Source: an uncultured Paraglaciecola sp.
GTDB taxonomy: Bacteria > Pseudomonadota > Gammaproteobacteria > Enterobacterales > Alteromonadaceae
Assembly: GCA_905479025.1 (NCBI GenBank)
Contig: CAJQKX010000342.1
Coordinates: 1-6,774, forward strand
Direction: 5' to 3'
Length of the DNA: 6,774 bases
In this document: piece after piece, positions 1-5,732 of the stretch
How positions within the stretch are numbered: the first letter of the stretch is position 1
Layout of the letters: each line of letters begins with the position of its first letter
Program-made: the position numbers and the translations under genes
The notes under the pieces: model-generated
Databases searched by the model: none
What the model saw: only the letters and a program-made list of their open reading frames with translations
What the model was told of the DNA's origin: nothing

Positions 1-1
1 T

Positions 2-5
2 AGGA
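2..5 (+). promoter_or_regulatory. Ribosome binding site of the symporter gene
   Basis: AGGA sits five bases before the ATG at 11, an acceptable Shine-Dalgarno spacing. It supports this ATG as the true start. Only ten bases of upstream sequence are present, so no promoter can be assessed. Confidence 0.6.
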
Positions 6-10
6 TTTAC

Positions 11-1384
11 ATGACCACATCAACGCACTCGTTATCACACAAACCCGCTTCACGAAAACTCGGACTAACCGCTAGGATCTTTATAGGCATGATTGCCGGA
101 ATAATTATCGGAGCTTTATTGCAATGGCTGTTTGATGATAGCGGAGATTTTTCTTTTAGTGTATTAGGCATGCATGTTTCAACGTATGGACTTTTAGTCG
201 AAGGTATATTTAATATAGTCGGAAGTATTTTTATCGCCAGCTTAAAAATGCTAGTTGTACCTCTGGTTTTTGTTTCTTTGGTATGTGGCACATCGAGCTT
301 GTCTGACCCTTCGAAGTTAGGTCGATTAGGGGGTAAATCTATACTTTTATACGTAGGCACCACTGCCATTGCTATCAGCTTAGCTGTTTCATTTGCATTA
401 TTGGTGGCACCAGGTGAAGGGTTAAATCTGTCGACCGAATCAACTTATGTTGCAAAAGAAGCACCTTCACTAGGGCAAATCATCATTAATATGATGCCAA
501 CCAATCCTATTAATGCGATGGCCCAAGGCAACATGTTACAGATTATTGTGTTTGCAGTGTTTTTTGGTATCGCCATGGCTATGACAGGCGATACAGGTAA
601 AAGGTTAACCGCAGTATTTGAAGACTTAAGTACTGTTATTATGAAGCTTGTCACTATCTTAATGAATCTTGCACCTTATGGCGTATTTGCCTTAATGGCC
701 AAGTTATTTGCTACCATAGGTTTTGACACTATTGCCAGTCTAATCAAGTATTTTTTACTGGTTGTATTTGTGTTGTTAATTCACGCGTTTGTTTCCTACC
801 CTATAATTTTAAAAGCTCTAAGCGGCTTAAGCCCATTAATGTTGCTCAGAAAAATGCGTGATGCCGCCCTATTTGCTTTTAGCACTTCGAGCAGTAGCGC
901 AACGTTACCTATCACAATGGAAACAGCGATTAAAAAGCTTGGTGTCAAACGTTCTGTTGCTTCTTTTACGGTTCCCCTTGGCTCTACGGTTAACATGGAT
1001 GGTACCGCTATCATGCAAGGTGTTGCGACTGTATTTATCGCCCAAGTTTACGCAGTTGATTTAAGTTTGAGTGATTATATGATGGTCATCTTGACTGCAA
1101 CACTTGCTTCTATCGGGACTGCTGGTGTCCCAGGTGTAGGTCTTATTATGCTTGCTATGGTGTTACAACAAGTTAATTTACCAGTTGAAGGTATTGCTCT
1201 TATTATTGGCGTGGATAGGTTGTTAGATATGACCCGCACAGCCGTTAATGTCACAGGCGACTGCATGGTGGCCTGCATAGTGGGCAAAAGTGAGAACGAA
1301 CTAGATATTGAAGTGTATAACGATCCCGATGCTGGGATAAAGAGCGAAGAAATCGATTTTGAACATTTTGATAAAAACAGTTAA
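11..1384 (+). CDS. Sodium:dicarboxylate / acidic amino acid symporter (DAACS, glutamate transporter family)
   Basis: A 457-residue inner-membrane secondary transporter, expected to import aspartate/glutamate or a C4-dicarboxylate with sodium (or protons). Seen in the sequence: a basic N-terminus (R15, K16) before the first membrane segment at about 21-41, further hydrophobic segments, the serine-rich HP1 loop STSSSSATLP (291-300), the TM7 motif NMDGT (328-332), the HP2 tip GVPGVG (372-377), and the TM8 signature DRLLDMTRTAVNVTGD (402-417). By the known GltPh alignment D402, D406, R409, T410, N413 and D417 match D390, D394, R397, T398, N401 and D405. The R397-equivalent arginine is the family's side-chain carboxylate ligand, which argues for an acidic substrate over the neutral Ser/Thr (SstT) type. 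The tail after 427 has 11 acidic residues. The length is normal and the gene intact. The ATG is preceded by AGGA at a five-base gap; the promoter lies outside the window. The exact substrate cannot be fixed from sequence. Confidence 0.95.
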   Translation: MTTSTHSLSHKPASRKLGLTARIFIGMIAGIIIGALLQWLFDDSGDFSFSVLGMHVSTYGLLVEGIFNIVGSIFIASLKMLVVPLVFVSLVCGTSSLSDPSKLGRLGGKSILLYVGTTAIAISLAVSFALLVAPGEGLNLSTESTYVAKEAPSLGQIIINMMPTNPINAMAQGNMLQIIVFAVFFGIAMAMTGDTGKRLTAVFEDLSTVIMKLVTILMNLAPYGVFALMAKLFATIGFDTIASLIKYFLLVVFVLLIHAFVSYPIILKALSGLSPLMLLRKMRDAALFAFSTSSSSATLPITMETAIKKLGVKRSVASFTVPLGSTVNMDGTAIMQGVATVFIAQVYAVDLSLSDYMMVILTATLASIGTAGVPGVGLIMLAMVLQQVNLPVEGIALIIGVDRLLDMTRTAVNVTGDCMVACIVGKSENELDIEVYNDPDAGIKSEEIDFEHFDKNS

Positions 1385-1657
1385 TACACACTATTGGGAC
1401 TGATTCAATCATCTTTGTTTTAGGTTTTATGAGATGTAATCTAAATGCTCAAGCGTATGGATTACATCTATTACTCTAATAATTCATGAAATAAGTGTTT
1501 TTCACAAATCGCCGCAGGATATTATGGTGCCACAGACAATTCTGGTGATATCAGTTAGCCATTTTTCAATCAAGAAAGTCCCGAATAGATAATAAAGGTG
1601 TAGGGCATAATGCTAATTATTCGGTTGTGGCTCAACAATAGCTCGCAGCTCAAAATT
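1385..1657. other. Convergent intergenic region between the symporter gene and ycgN
   Basis: The two flanking genes end towards each other across 273 bases, so the gap should hold transcription ends for both strands. The clearest element is the hairpin at 1432-1469, listed separately. A weaker inverted repeat pairs CCGAATA at 1581-1587 with TATTCGG at 1618-1624 around a 30-base loop that itself contains GCATAATGC (1605-1613). It lies 34 bases after the ycgN stop and may help end that transcript, but it has no T-run on the minus strand. No credible coding sequence was seen. Confidence 0.6.
1432..1469 (+). terminator. Long imperfect hairpin after the symporter gene; possible 3' end or RNA-stabilising structure
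   Basis: A perfect 10-base inverted repeat (AGATGTAATC at 1432-1441, GATTACATCT at 1460-1469) continues inwards with U-G, A-U, an A/A mismatch, A-U, U-G, G-C and C-G pairs to a UCAA tetraloop at 1449-1452. That gives about 17 stacked positions with one mismatch. The two G-U pairs exist only in plus-strand RNA and become A/C mismatches in minus-strand RNA, so the fold fits the symporter mRNA, 47 bases after its stop. No U-run follows (ATTACTCTAATAATTC), so it is not a textbook intrinsic terminator. A 3' end protected from exonucleases, or a DNA-level palindrome, are alternatives. Confidence 0.45.
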
Positions 1658-2149
1658 CTAATCCAAATCTTCCATTGGCCACATTGCGATATAATCTTCA
1701 AACTGCTCTAAATCAACATCATGATCGGCAACAGTCTTGCCCCTTAAGGACATGCCTGCTTTATGCATAACTGATTTTTTGCCTTTATTTAGCAGTGGGT
1801 GCCAAGTGGGCAATCCCCTATCCTCGTAAAGTCTACGATAACTGCAACTGTGAGGCATAAAAAAGATGTCTTGTAGATTGTCTTTGGTCAGTTTGACACA
1901 TTCTGGAACCAGTATGGTTCGCTCAGCGTATTGTGTACACGCACACGTTTTGGTGTTCAGTAATCCGCATGCAATATTAGTGTAATGAATCTTTTCACCT
2001 TGTTGAATATGGCTTGTAGGTGCTGCTTCAGTGACTGCTTCATCATCGATGAACTTGTGCAAACAACATTTGGCACAACCATCGCAAATACCTTCCCATT
2101 GTTTTTCAGTCATATTTTCAAGGGGGGTCGTTTCCCAATACTTATCCAT
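1658..2149 (-). CDS. ycgN: YcgN, UPF0260 family CxxCxxCC cysteine-cluster protein
   Basis: A 163-residue cytoplasmic protein of the UPF0260/YcgN family (PF03692 type), whose biochemical role is not established; the cysteine pattern suggests a zinc or iron-sulfur site. Seen: CDGCAKCC at 22-29 followed by LHK, then C61, C69 and C71 (TCAC), C84 in the PECVKLT block, C102 in MPHSCSYR, and the conserved LPTWHPLL near 114-121. All nine cysteines lie in the first two thirds. Compared with the E. coli protein as I remember it, about 13 extra residues lie between HKFIDDE (31-37) and IHYTN (54-58). The ATG at 2147-2149 has AGGT six bases upstream. It is on the same strand as ycgM but separated from it by 411 bases, so it may have its own promoter. 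The identification is firm; the function is not. Confidence 0.93.
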   Translation of the reverse strand: MDKYWETTPLENMTEKQWEGICDGCAKCCLHKFIDDEAVTEAAPTSHIQQGEKIHYTNIACGLLNTKTCACTQYAERTILVPECVKLTKDNLQDIFFMPHSCSYRRLYEDRGLPTWHPLLNKGKKSVMHKAGMSLRGKTVADHDVDLEQFEDYIAMWPMEDLD

Positions 2150-2560
2150 GACAGTACCTATATTTATTAATCATCTATGTTCTTCTCATACTTTATGAAA
2201 CTACAACCAAAACATTGCTTGGTGTTACAAAATTTTTAATCAACAACAATATCTTTAGGCCTAGACTTTCCATTACATTATAGATAAAGAGATTGAGTGT
2301 GATGATCATAGCGATATTAGATTACCAAGCCAATCGTTCTTTTGGGTGATTTCCAACAGCTTTGCTATTTTTGGGTTAAAGCAGAAAACTTTTAATTGAG
2401 TGCTATTCATCACAAGATTTTTCAGTTTATTTTCCTACCAATATTACGACAGTTCTTATCGTATGTTCACCATCAAATACATCTTAAATATTGACAAAAT
2501 CTCCACAGAAAATAATTGATTAACTGGGTCTGTTATAACCTCAAATGAAAATCTCATTAT
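2150..2560. other. 411-base A+T-rich gap between ycgM and ycgN, no gene supported
   Basis: This is the only long break in the minus-strand gene series. I see no tRNA, no intrinsic terminator with a T-run, and no family-like coding sequence. The longest ATG frame I traced by hand is a 34-codon minus-strand frame (2306-2410) without a Shine-Dalgarno sequence, and it is probably chance. A small palindrome ATGATCAT lies at 2302-2309. The part nearest 2150 must contain at least a short 5' leader for ycgN. The rest could be an unrecognised small RNA, decayed sequence or plain spacer; the sequence alone does not decide. Confidence 0.5.
2156..2159 (-). promoter_or_regulatory. Ribosome binding site of ycgN
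   Basis: On the minus strand AGGT (within ATAGGTAC) lies six bases before the ycgN ATG. It supports the annotated start, which also matches the family's usual N-terminus shortly before the first cysteine cluster. Confidence 0.5.
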
Positions 2561-3226
2561 TTATACAACATATGTCCTGATTGAAAAGTGCCCATTTAAT
2601 TCTATTGTTATATGATCATCAACTAATAAAGCTGCCACACCTTTTGGTGTCCCTGTCATCACTATATCTCCAGGCAGAAGAGTAAAGGTGTTTGAAATAT
2701 TGACTAGTAGTTTTAATATAGGGAACAACATCTCTTGACTATTACCCTGCTGTCTTAATTCATTATTCACACTCAAACTGAAGTCTATATTGGATAAATT
2801 GTCTAGTTGTTCTTTAGCGATAAATTGCGACATAGGACAGCTACAATCAAATGCTTTTGCGCGTTCCCATGGATGCCCTTGCTTTTTTAATGTGTTTTGC
2901 ACTTCCCTTAAAGTCAGATCTAAACCTAAACCAACCCCCCAGATTGCTGCCTCTGCATCTTTTATCGAGGTTTGGCAGAGTCTGGTCTTAATTAATACAG
3001 CCACTTCTAATTCGTTGTGGCAAGGACCTAAATTTTTAGGTATTACAACAGGACTATTGAGCGGCACTAAAGCCGTTGAAGGTTTATTAAACAACAAGGG
3101 GGTACTTGGTACATCATTATCTAATTCTTTTATGTGCTGCAGATAATTACGCCCAACACAGACTACTTTTCCTACTGGCAAATCAATTTTTTTGCACTCA
3201 CTATCAATATGTTTATATTCAAACAA
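2561..3226 (-). CDS. ycgM: FAH-family hydrolase, YcgM/FAHD1-like (acylpyruvase / oxaloacetate decarboxylase type)
   Basis: A 221-residue single-domain member of the fumarylacetoacetate hydrolase family, the usual length for the YcgM/FAHD1 branch. Family knowledge: these metal (Mg/Mn) enzymes cleave acylpyruvates and/or decarboxylate oxaloacetate. Seen: VGRNYLQHIKEL at 24-35, LLFNKPSTAL at 44-53, the metal ligands E72 and E74 in HNELEVAVLI, D103 in LGLDLTLREVQ, K124 in PWERAKAFD, and GDIVMTGTPKGV near 188-199. H31 and E34 correspond to the catalytic lid pair of human FAHD1 (H30/E33), so an active enzyme is expected. The start is TTG, four bases after the TGA of the upstream lytic transglycosylase gene. 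That start gives the normal N-terminal length; the next candidate (TTG at codon 16) would remove the N-terminal strand. Last gene of the coupled rnd operon; no clear terminator follows. The exact substrate is inferred only. Confidence 0.92.
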   Translation of the reverse strand: MFEYKHIDSECKKIDLPVGKVVCVGRNYLQHIKELDNDVPSTPLLFNKPSTALVPLNSPVVIPKNLGPCHNELEVAVLIKTRLCQTSIKDAEAAIWGVGLGLDLTLREVQNTLKKQGHPWERAKAFDCSCPMSQFIAKEQLDNLSNIDFSLSVNNELRQQGNSQEMLFPILKLLVNISNTFTLLPGDIVMTGTPKGVAALLVDDHITIELNGHFSIRTYVV

Positions 3227-3230
3227 GGCT

Positions 3231-4211
3231 TCAGGATCCTTTTCGAATGCGATCAGATAGATAGCTTACCGACACCCCGAAATAACTCGAACGATTCCAC
3301 CTCATTAATGTATGGAAGTTCTCGTAAACCAAGTAGATACGCCCTGTTTCACCGTCAGGGGCGATCAATGATGCTTTGATAGGCAAGTTGGGTAAATTTC
3401 CACCATCATAACGCCTAACGTCCAAGGCCTGCCAGCCTGATAGCAAACGCTTTGATGAAAATTTAAGGCCCGTCAAACTAAAATCAAAATTGTCAGGTAC
3501 TGTAACTTGACGCCCCCATGTAATTTGATTACTCCAACCTTCTGACTTTAAAAAATTAGCGATAGATGCAAATACATCAGCTTTACTGTTCCATATATCT
3601 TTTCGACCATCGTTATCAAAGTCTATTGCATAGTCTAAAAAGGAAGTCGGCATAAATTGGCTCTGCCCCATAGCACCCGCCCATGAGCCGACAAATTGTT
3701 CAAGTTCAACATGTCCTTGTTGAAGTATTTTTAAGGCGGCAAATAACTGTTTTTTAAAAAGAGCTTCTCGCCTTCCTTCGTATGCCAACGTCACTAATGA
3801 ATTAATCACCGAGTGTTTGCCCATAATATTGCCAAAGTTACTTTCGTTGCCCCACAGCGCCACGATAAAACGCTTTTGAACTCCGAACTGTTGTTCTACT
3901 TGGTCTAATAACACTTGATGCTGCGCCATTAAATCAACGGCTTTTTTAACTTTCCAATCAGGTACACGGGTAGCTAAGTATTTATCTAATGTTAATTTCG
4001 CTTCTGGCTGATTTTTATCAGCTGTGACAACTTTTTTATGGTAACTGACATCTGCAAACACTTGGTCAACAAAATCAGTGGTATAACCTTGTTCAAAGGC
4101 TTGTATCTTAAGGTCAGCTAAATATTGTTCAAAGGTAGGTTTTGCACTCAGGTTTTGACTGACTAAAAGTATTAGGATAAACAACAAGAGACCGCTATTT
4201 TTTATAGACAT
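3231..4211 (-). CDS. Periplasmic MltB-type lytic murein transglycosylase (SLT_2 domain)
   Basis: A 326-residue exported enzyme predicted to cleave the MurNAc-GlcNAc bond of peptidoglycan, leaving 1,6-anhydroMurNAc ends. Seen: a signal peptide at 1-23 (K4, hydrophobic core about 8-18, cleavage after NLSA); no lipobox cysteine, so probably soluble in the periplasm rather than an outer-membrane lipoprotein as E. coli MltB is. The SLT_2 fold follows: catalytic E123 in WGNESNFG, GSWAGAMGQSQFMPTSF (175-191), and an EF-hand-like calcium loop DFDNDGRKDIW (197-207) as in the Slt35 fragment of MltB, then FLKSEGW (220-226). Many relatives of the MltB_2 group end in a peptidoglycan-binding domain; I see none here, and the protein ends about 100 residues after the core. 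Its ATG overlaps the ycgL stop by one base (TAATG) and lacks a clear Shine-Dalgarno sequence, so translation probably depends on ycgL. The specific paralogue name is uncertain. Confidence 0.93.
   Translation of the reverse strand: MSIKNSGLLLFILILLVSQNLSAKPTFEQYLADLKIQAFEQGYTTDFVDQVFADVSYHKKVVTADKNQPEAKLTLDKYLATRVPDWKVKKAVDLMAQHQVLLDQVEQQFGVQKRFIVALWGNESNFGNIMGKHSVINSLVTLAYEGRREALFKKQLFAALKILQQGHVELEQFVGSWAGAMGQSQFMPTSFLDYAIDFDNDGRKDIWNSKADVFASIANFLKSEGWSNQITWGRQVTVPDNFDFSLTGLKFSSKRLLSGWQALDVRRYDGGNLPNLPIKASLIAPDGETGRIYLVYENFHTLMRWNRSSYFGVSVSYLSDRIRKGS
3237..3243 (-). promoter_or_regulatory. Ribosome binding site for the TTG start of ycgM
   Basis: AAAAGGA on the minus strand lies inside the last codons of the upstream gene, ten bases before the TTG at 3226. 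The gap is somewhat long, but the ribosome finishing at the TGA is only four bases away, so translational coupling can supply initiation. This site helps decide the unusual TTG start. Confidence 0.4.
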
Positions 4212-4486
4212 TAATCTGTGTTCTGCTGTTGCAAATGCGTTTTTAGTAAGTTTTCAGTCGCAGGGGGGAGCTGTAAATAAAAGCCCTGTATTTTGAGCTC
4301 AGTTCGCAACTTATCAATATCCACTCTTGCTAGTTCACGGTCTTTTTTAAGGGGCATAATCATTATAAATATTGGGGCACCAAATGTTTTTAACAAAGCC
4401 TCCGGAACCTTAGAAAAGTCGTCTCTGCCTGGCACGTACAAATAAGTTTCTTGTTTTTTGCTGCTCTTATAAACCGCACACAACAT
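4211..4486 (-). CDS. ycgL: YcgL domain protein
   Basis: A 91-residue small cytoplasmic protein of the YcgL family (PF05166), conserved in gammaproteobacteria and of unknown molecular function. Seen: the N-terminal CAVYKSSKKQETYLYV (3-18), RDDFSKVPEALLKTFG (21-36), the hydrophobic strand around IFIMIMPL (39-46), and the characteristic GFYLQLPP block (68-75) followed by ENLLKTHL. It is slightly shorter than the E. coli protein, mainly because that one has N- and C-terminal extensions. The ATG shares one base with the rnd stop (TAATG) and has its own strong GAGGAA eight bases upstream inside rnd. Its stop in turn overlaps the start of the lytic transglycosylase gene in the same way, so it lies between two coupled junctions. 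The family call is firm; no function can be given. Confidence 0.95.
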   Translation of the reverse strand: MLCAVYKSSKKQETYLYVPGRDDFSKVPEALLKTFGAPIFIMIMPLKKDRELARVDIDKLRTELKIQGFYLQLPPATENLLKTHLQQQNTD

Positions 4487-5652
4487 TATAAGTGTTCCTC
4501 AAGCAATTCACTCGACAAATTTAGAGCCTCAATTTTCACGAGTTCATTAACAAAAAGTGCTCGTCTCCAACTACTCAATAAATCAGGTTGCAATCCCATA
4601 TCTCGAGTTTCATCTTGATTGAACCAGCACCACTTAAGCAATTGATTTATCTGTTTTTTAGAACCAACCAATTCTGGTGGAATGTCATACTTTTCGGCAA
4701 TGCTAATACATAATTTTTTAACGCTAGCGACAGTGTTTTTATAGTTTTCAATATCATTTAATCGCTTTACCATTGGCGGGTAAGCCTCTTCGCTTACTTT
4801 TTGACAATCAGCGACTATAGCCAATAACACATCACCGTGGATCCTCACTTCGTGAGAATTCATTCCTTGAATTGCGCGTAATTCATTTTTACTTGATGGT
4901 TGTAGCATAGCAATAGAGACTAAATTTTCTTCACGCACCACAAAGTTTAAAGCCATATCACGCAGCCTTGCGGTAGAGATGCGCCAAGCAGCCAACTTTT
5001 TTAAAATAAATACTGCTTTATTTGATAGTTTCCAGTTATTTTTAATTGTTAAATACACTGAATCTAGTGGTATTGATGTTTGTTTCTTTGCTGATAAATG
5101 GTCAATTTCAGCATACACCCACGAGAGTTTGTTTTGTGCTTCTACACGGGCTTTAAGCTCTGGATATAGTTGAAACAAGTACAGCACATCTTTAGCTGCA
5201 TAATCACACTGTTCATCACGTAAAGGTCGAGCTAACCAATCAGTGCGTGACTCGCCTTTGTCGACTATCACATCAAGCATTATTTCTACTAACTTGGCAT
5301 ACCCTAAAGCGGGTCCCATACCGACTATGCTAGCAGCAAACTGGCTATCAAAAATTGGACTAGGCATGACTTTAAATGCATGCCAAAAAGTTTCCAAATC
5401 CTCAGAGCAAGAATGCAATACTTTTACCACATTTGGATTTGTTAGTAACTCGGTTAAACTTGAAAAATCATCAATCGCTAAAGGGTCAACCAATACACAT
5501 TGTTTTCCATCATAAATCTGGATAAGCCCCAACTGAGGATATAAAGTCCTTGTGCGGACAAACTCGGTATCAACGGCAATGGCTTCTACCTGACTGGCTT
5601 GTTGACAAAAATCTGCGAGTGCTTGATTACTGGTTATAAAGTTGTATTGCAT
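4486..5652 (-). CDS. rnd: Ribonuclease D
   Basis: A 388-residue 3'-5' exoribonuclease that trims tRNA precursors and other small stable RNAs. Seen: DEDDy exonuclease domain with Exo I DTEF (D28, E30), Exo II SCSEDLETF (D85), and Exo III YAAKDVLYL (Y151, D155). These are the same residue numbers as in E. coli RNase D when the ATG at 5652 is used. The first HRDC domain spans about 207-285 (from NWKLSNKA through the ELRAIQGM region); the C-terminal part fits the second, more diverged HRDC domain. I chose the ATG at 5652 over the in-frame TTG at 5676, which would add eight atypical residues (MLPLIWKS), because GGAA lies four bases before the ATG and MQYNFITS aligns with the normal family N-terminus. 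First gene of the rnd-ycgL-mltB-like-ycgM operon, starting 32 bases after the fadD terminator. It ends with TAATG overlapping ycgL. Confidence 0.96.
   Translation of the reverse strand: MQYNFITSNQALADFCQQASQVEAIAVDTEFVRTRTLYPQLGLIQIYDGKQCVLVDPLAIDDFSSLTELLTNPNVVKVLHSCSEDLETFWHAFKVMPSPIFDSQFAASIVGMGPALGYAKLVEIMLDVIVDKGESRTDWLARPLRDEQCDYAAKDVLYLFQLYPELKARVEAQNKLSWVYAEIDHLSAKKQTSIPLDSVYLTIKNNWKLSNKAVFILKKLAAWRISTARLRDMALNFVVREENLVSIAMLQPSSKNELRAIQGMNSHEVRIHGDVLLAIVADCQKVSEEAYPPMVKRLNDIENYKNTVASVKKLCISIAEKYDIPPELVGSKKQINQLLKWCWFNQDETRDMGLQPDLLSSWRRALFVNELVKIEALNLSSELLEEHL
4495..4500 (-). promoter_or_regulatory. Ribosome binding site of ycgL inside rnd
   Basis: GAGGAA on the minus strand, eight bases before the ycgL ATG, is embedded in the final codons of rnd. 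It is a strong Shine-Dalgarno match, so ycgL can be translated both by fresh initiation and by re-initiation at the TAATG overlap. The next gene lacks such a site. Confidence 0.65.
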
Positions 5653-5656
5653 GGAT

Positions 5657-5660
5657 TTCC
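5657..5660 (-). promoter_or_regulatory. Ribosome binding site deciding the rnd start
   Basis: GGAA (in TTTGGAAATCC) precedes the ATG at 5652 by four bases on the minus strand. The alternative TTG at 5676 has no such purine-rich site, being preceded by the T-run of the terminator and TATGGTTC. Confidence 0.55.
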
Positions 5661-5683
5661 AAATTAGTGGTAACAAGAACCAT

Positions 5684-5711
5684 AAAAAAAACCGGCTAAT
5701 GCCGGCTTTTT
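5684..5711 (-). terminator. Intrinsic terminator of fadD, oriented to the minus strand
   Basis: Read on the minus strand: A5, G, CCGGC, loop ATTA, GCCGG, then T8. The stem CCGGC/GCCGG can be extended by a G-U pair and up to five A-U pairs, and the uninterrupted eight-T tract follows it. It lies 22 bases after the fadD stop. On the plus strand the same position is an A/C mismatch followed by only five T, and no plus-strand gene ends here, so the minus-strand role is favoured. It separates fadD from the rnd operon. Confidence 0.88.
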
Positions 5712-5724
5712 ACATAAATGTAAA
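5709..5724. repeat. 16-base A+T palindrome upstream of rnd
   Basis: TTTACAT and ATGTAAA form a perfect 7-base inverted repeat around a two-base AA centre, between the fadD stop and the fadD terminator and 57-72 bases before the rnd ATG. The position suits an operator or a promoter element of the rnd operon (TTTACA also resembles a -35 box), but no good -10 sequence follows at normal spacing. It may instead be a small hairpin assisting termination. No known regulator was recognised. Confidence 0.35.
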
Positions 5725-5732
5725 CGGTTGGG

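Noticed and set aside
1581..1624. Inverted repeat CCGAATA/TATTCGG as terminator of ycgN
   Set aside because: Only 7 bp with a 30-base loop and no minus-strand T-run. It is mentioned under the gap but is too weak for a separate terminator call.
2297..2350. Tiny plus-strand frame beginning GTGATGATC (about 16 codons) after a TATAGAT box
   Set aside because: No downstream plus-strand gene could use it as a leader peptide, and the -35 match is poor.
2306..2410. 34-codon minus-strand open frame with ATG in the 411-base gap
   Set aside because: It is short, lacks a Shine-Dalgarno sequence and resembles no family I know. In A+T-rich spacer such a frame is expected by chance.
2480..2560. Terminator after ycgM
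   Set aside because: Only weak A+T pairing such as AATGA/TCATT was seen, with no following T-run, so read-through towards ycgN cannot be excluded.
2790..3146. Plus-strand open frame antisense to ycgM (and similar antisense frames over rnd, fadD and the symporter)
   Set aside because: They are mirror frames of strongly conserved genes, with cysteine/serine-rich low-quality translations and no ribosome binding sites.
5653..5676. Longer rnd start at the TTG at 5676
   Set aside because: It adds eight residues not seen in the family, has no Shine-Dalgarno sequence, and would put the translation start almost against the terminator T-run. The ATG at 5652 gives catalytic residue numbers identical to E. 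coli RNase D.
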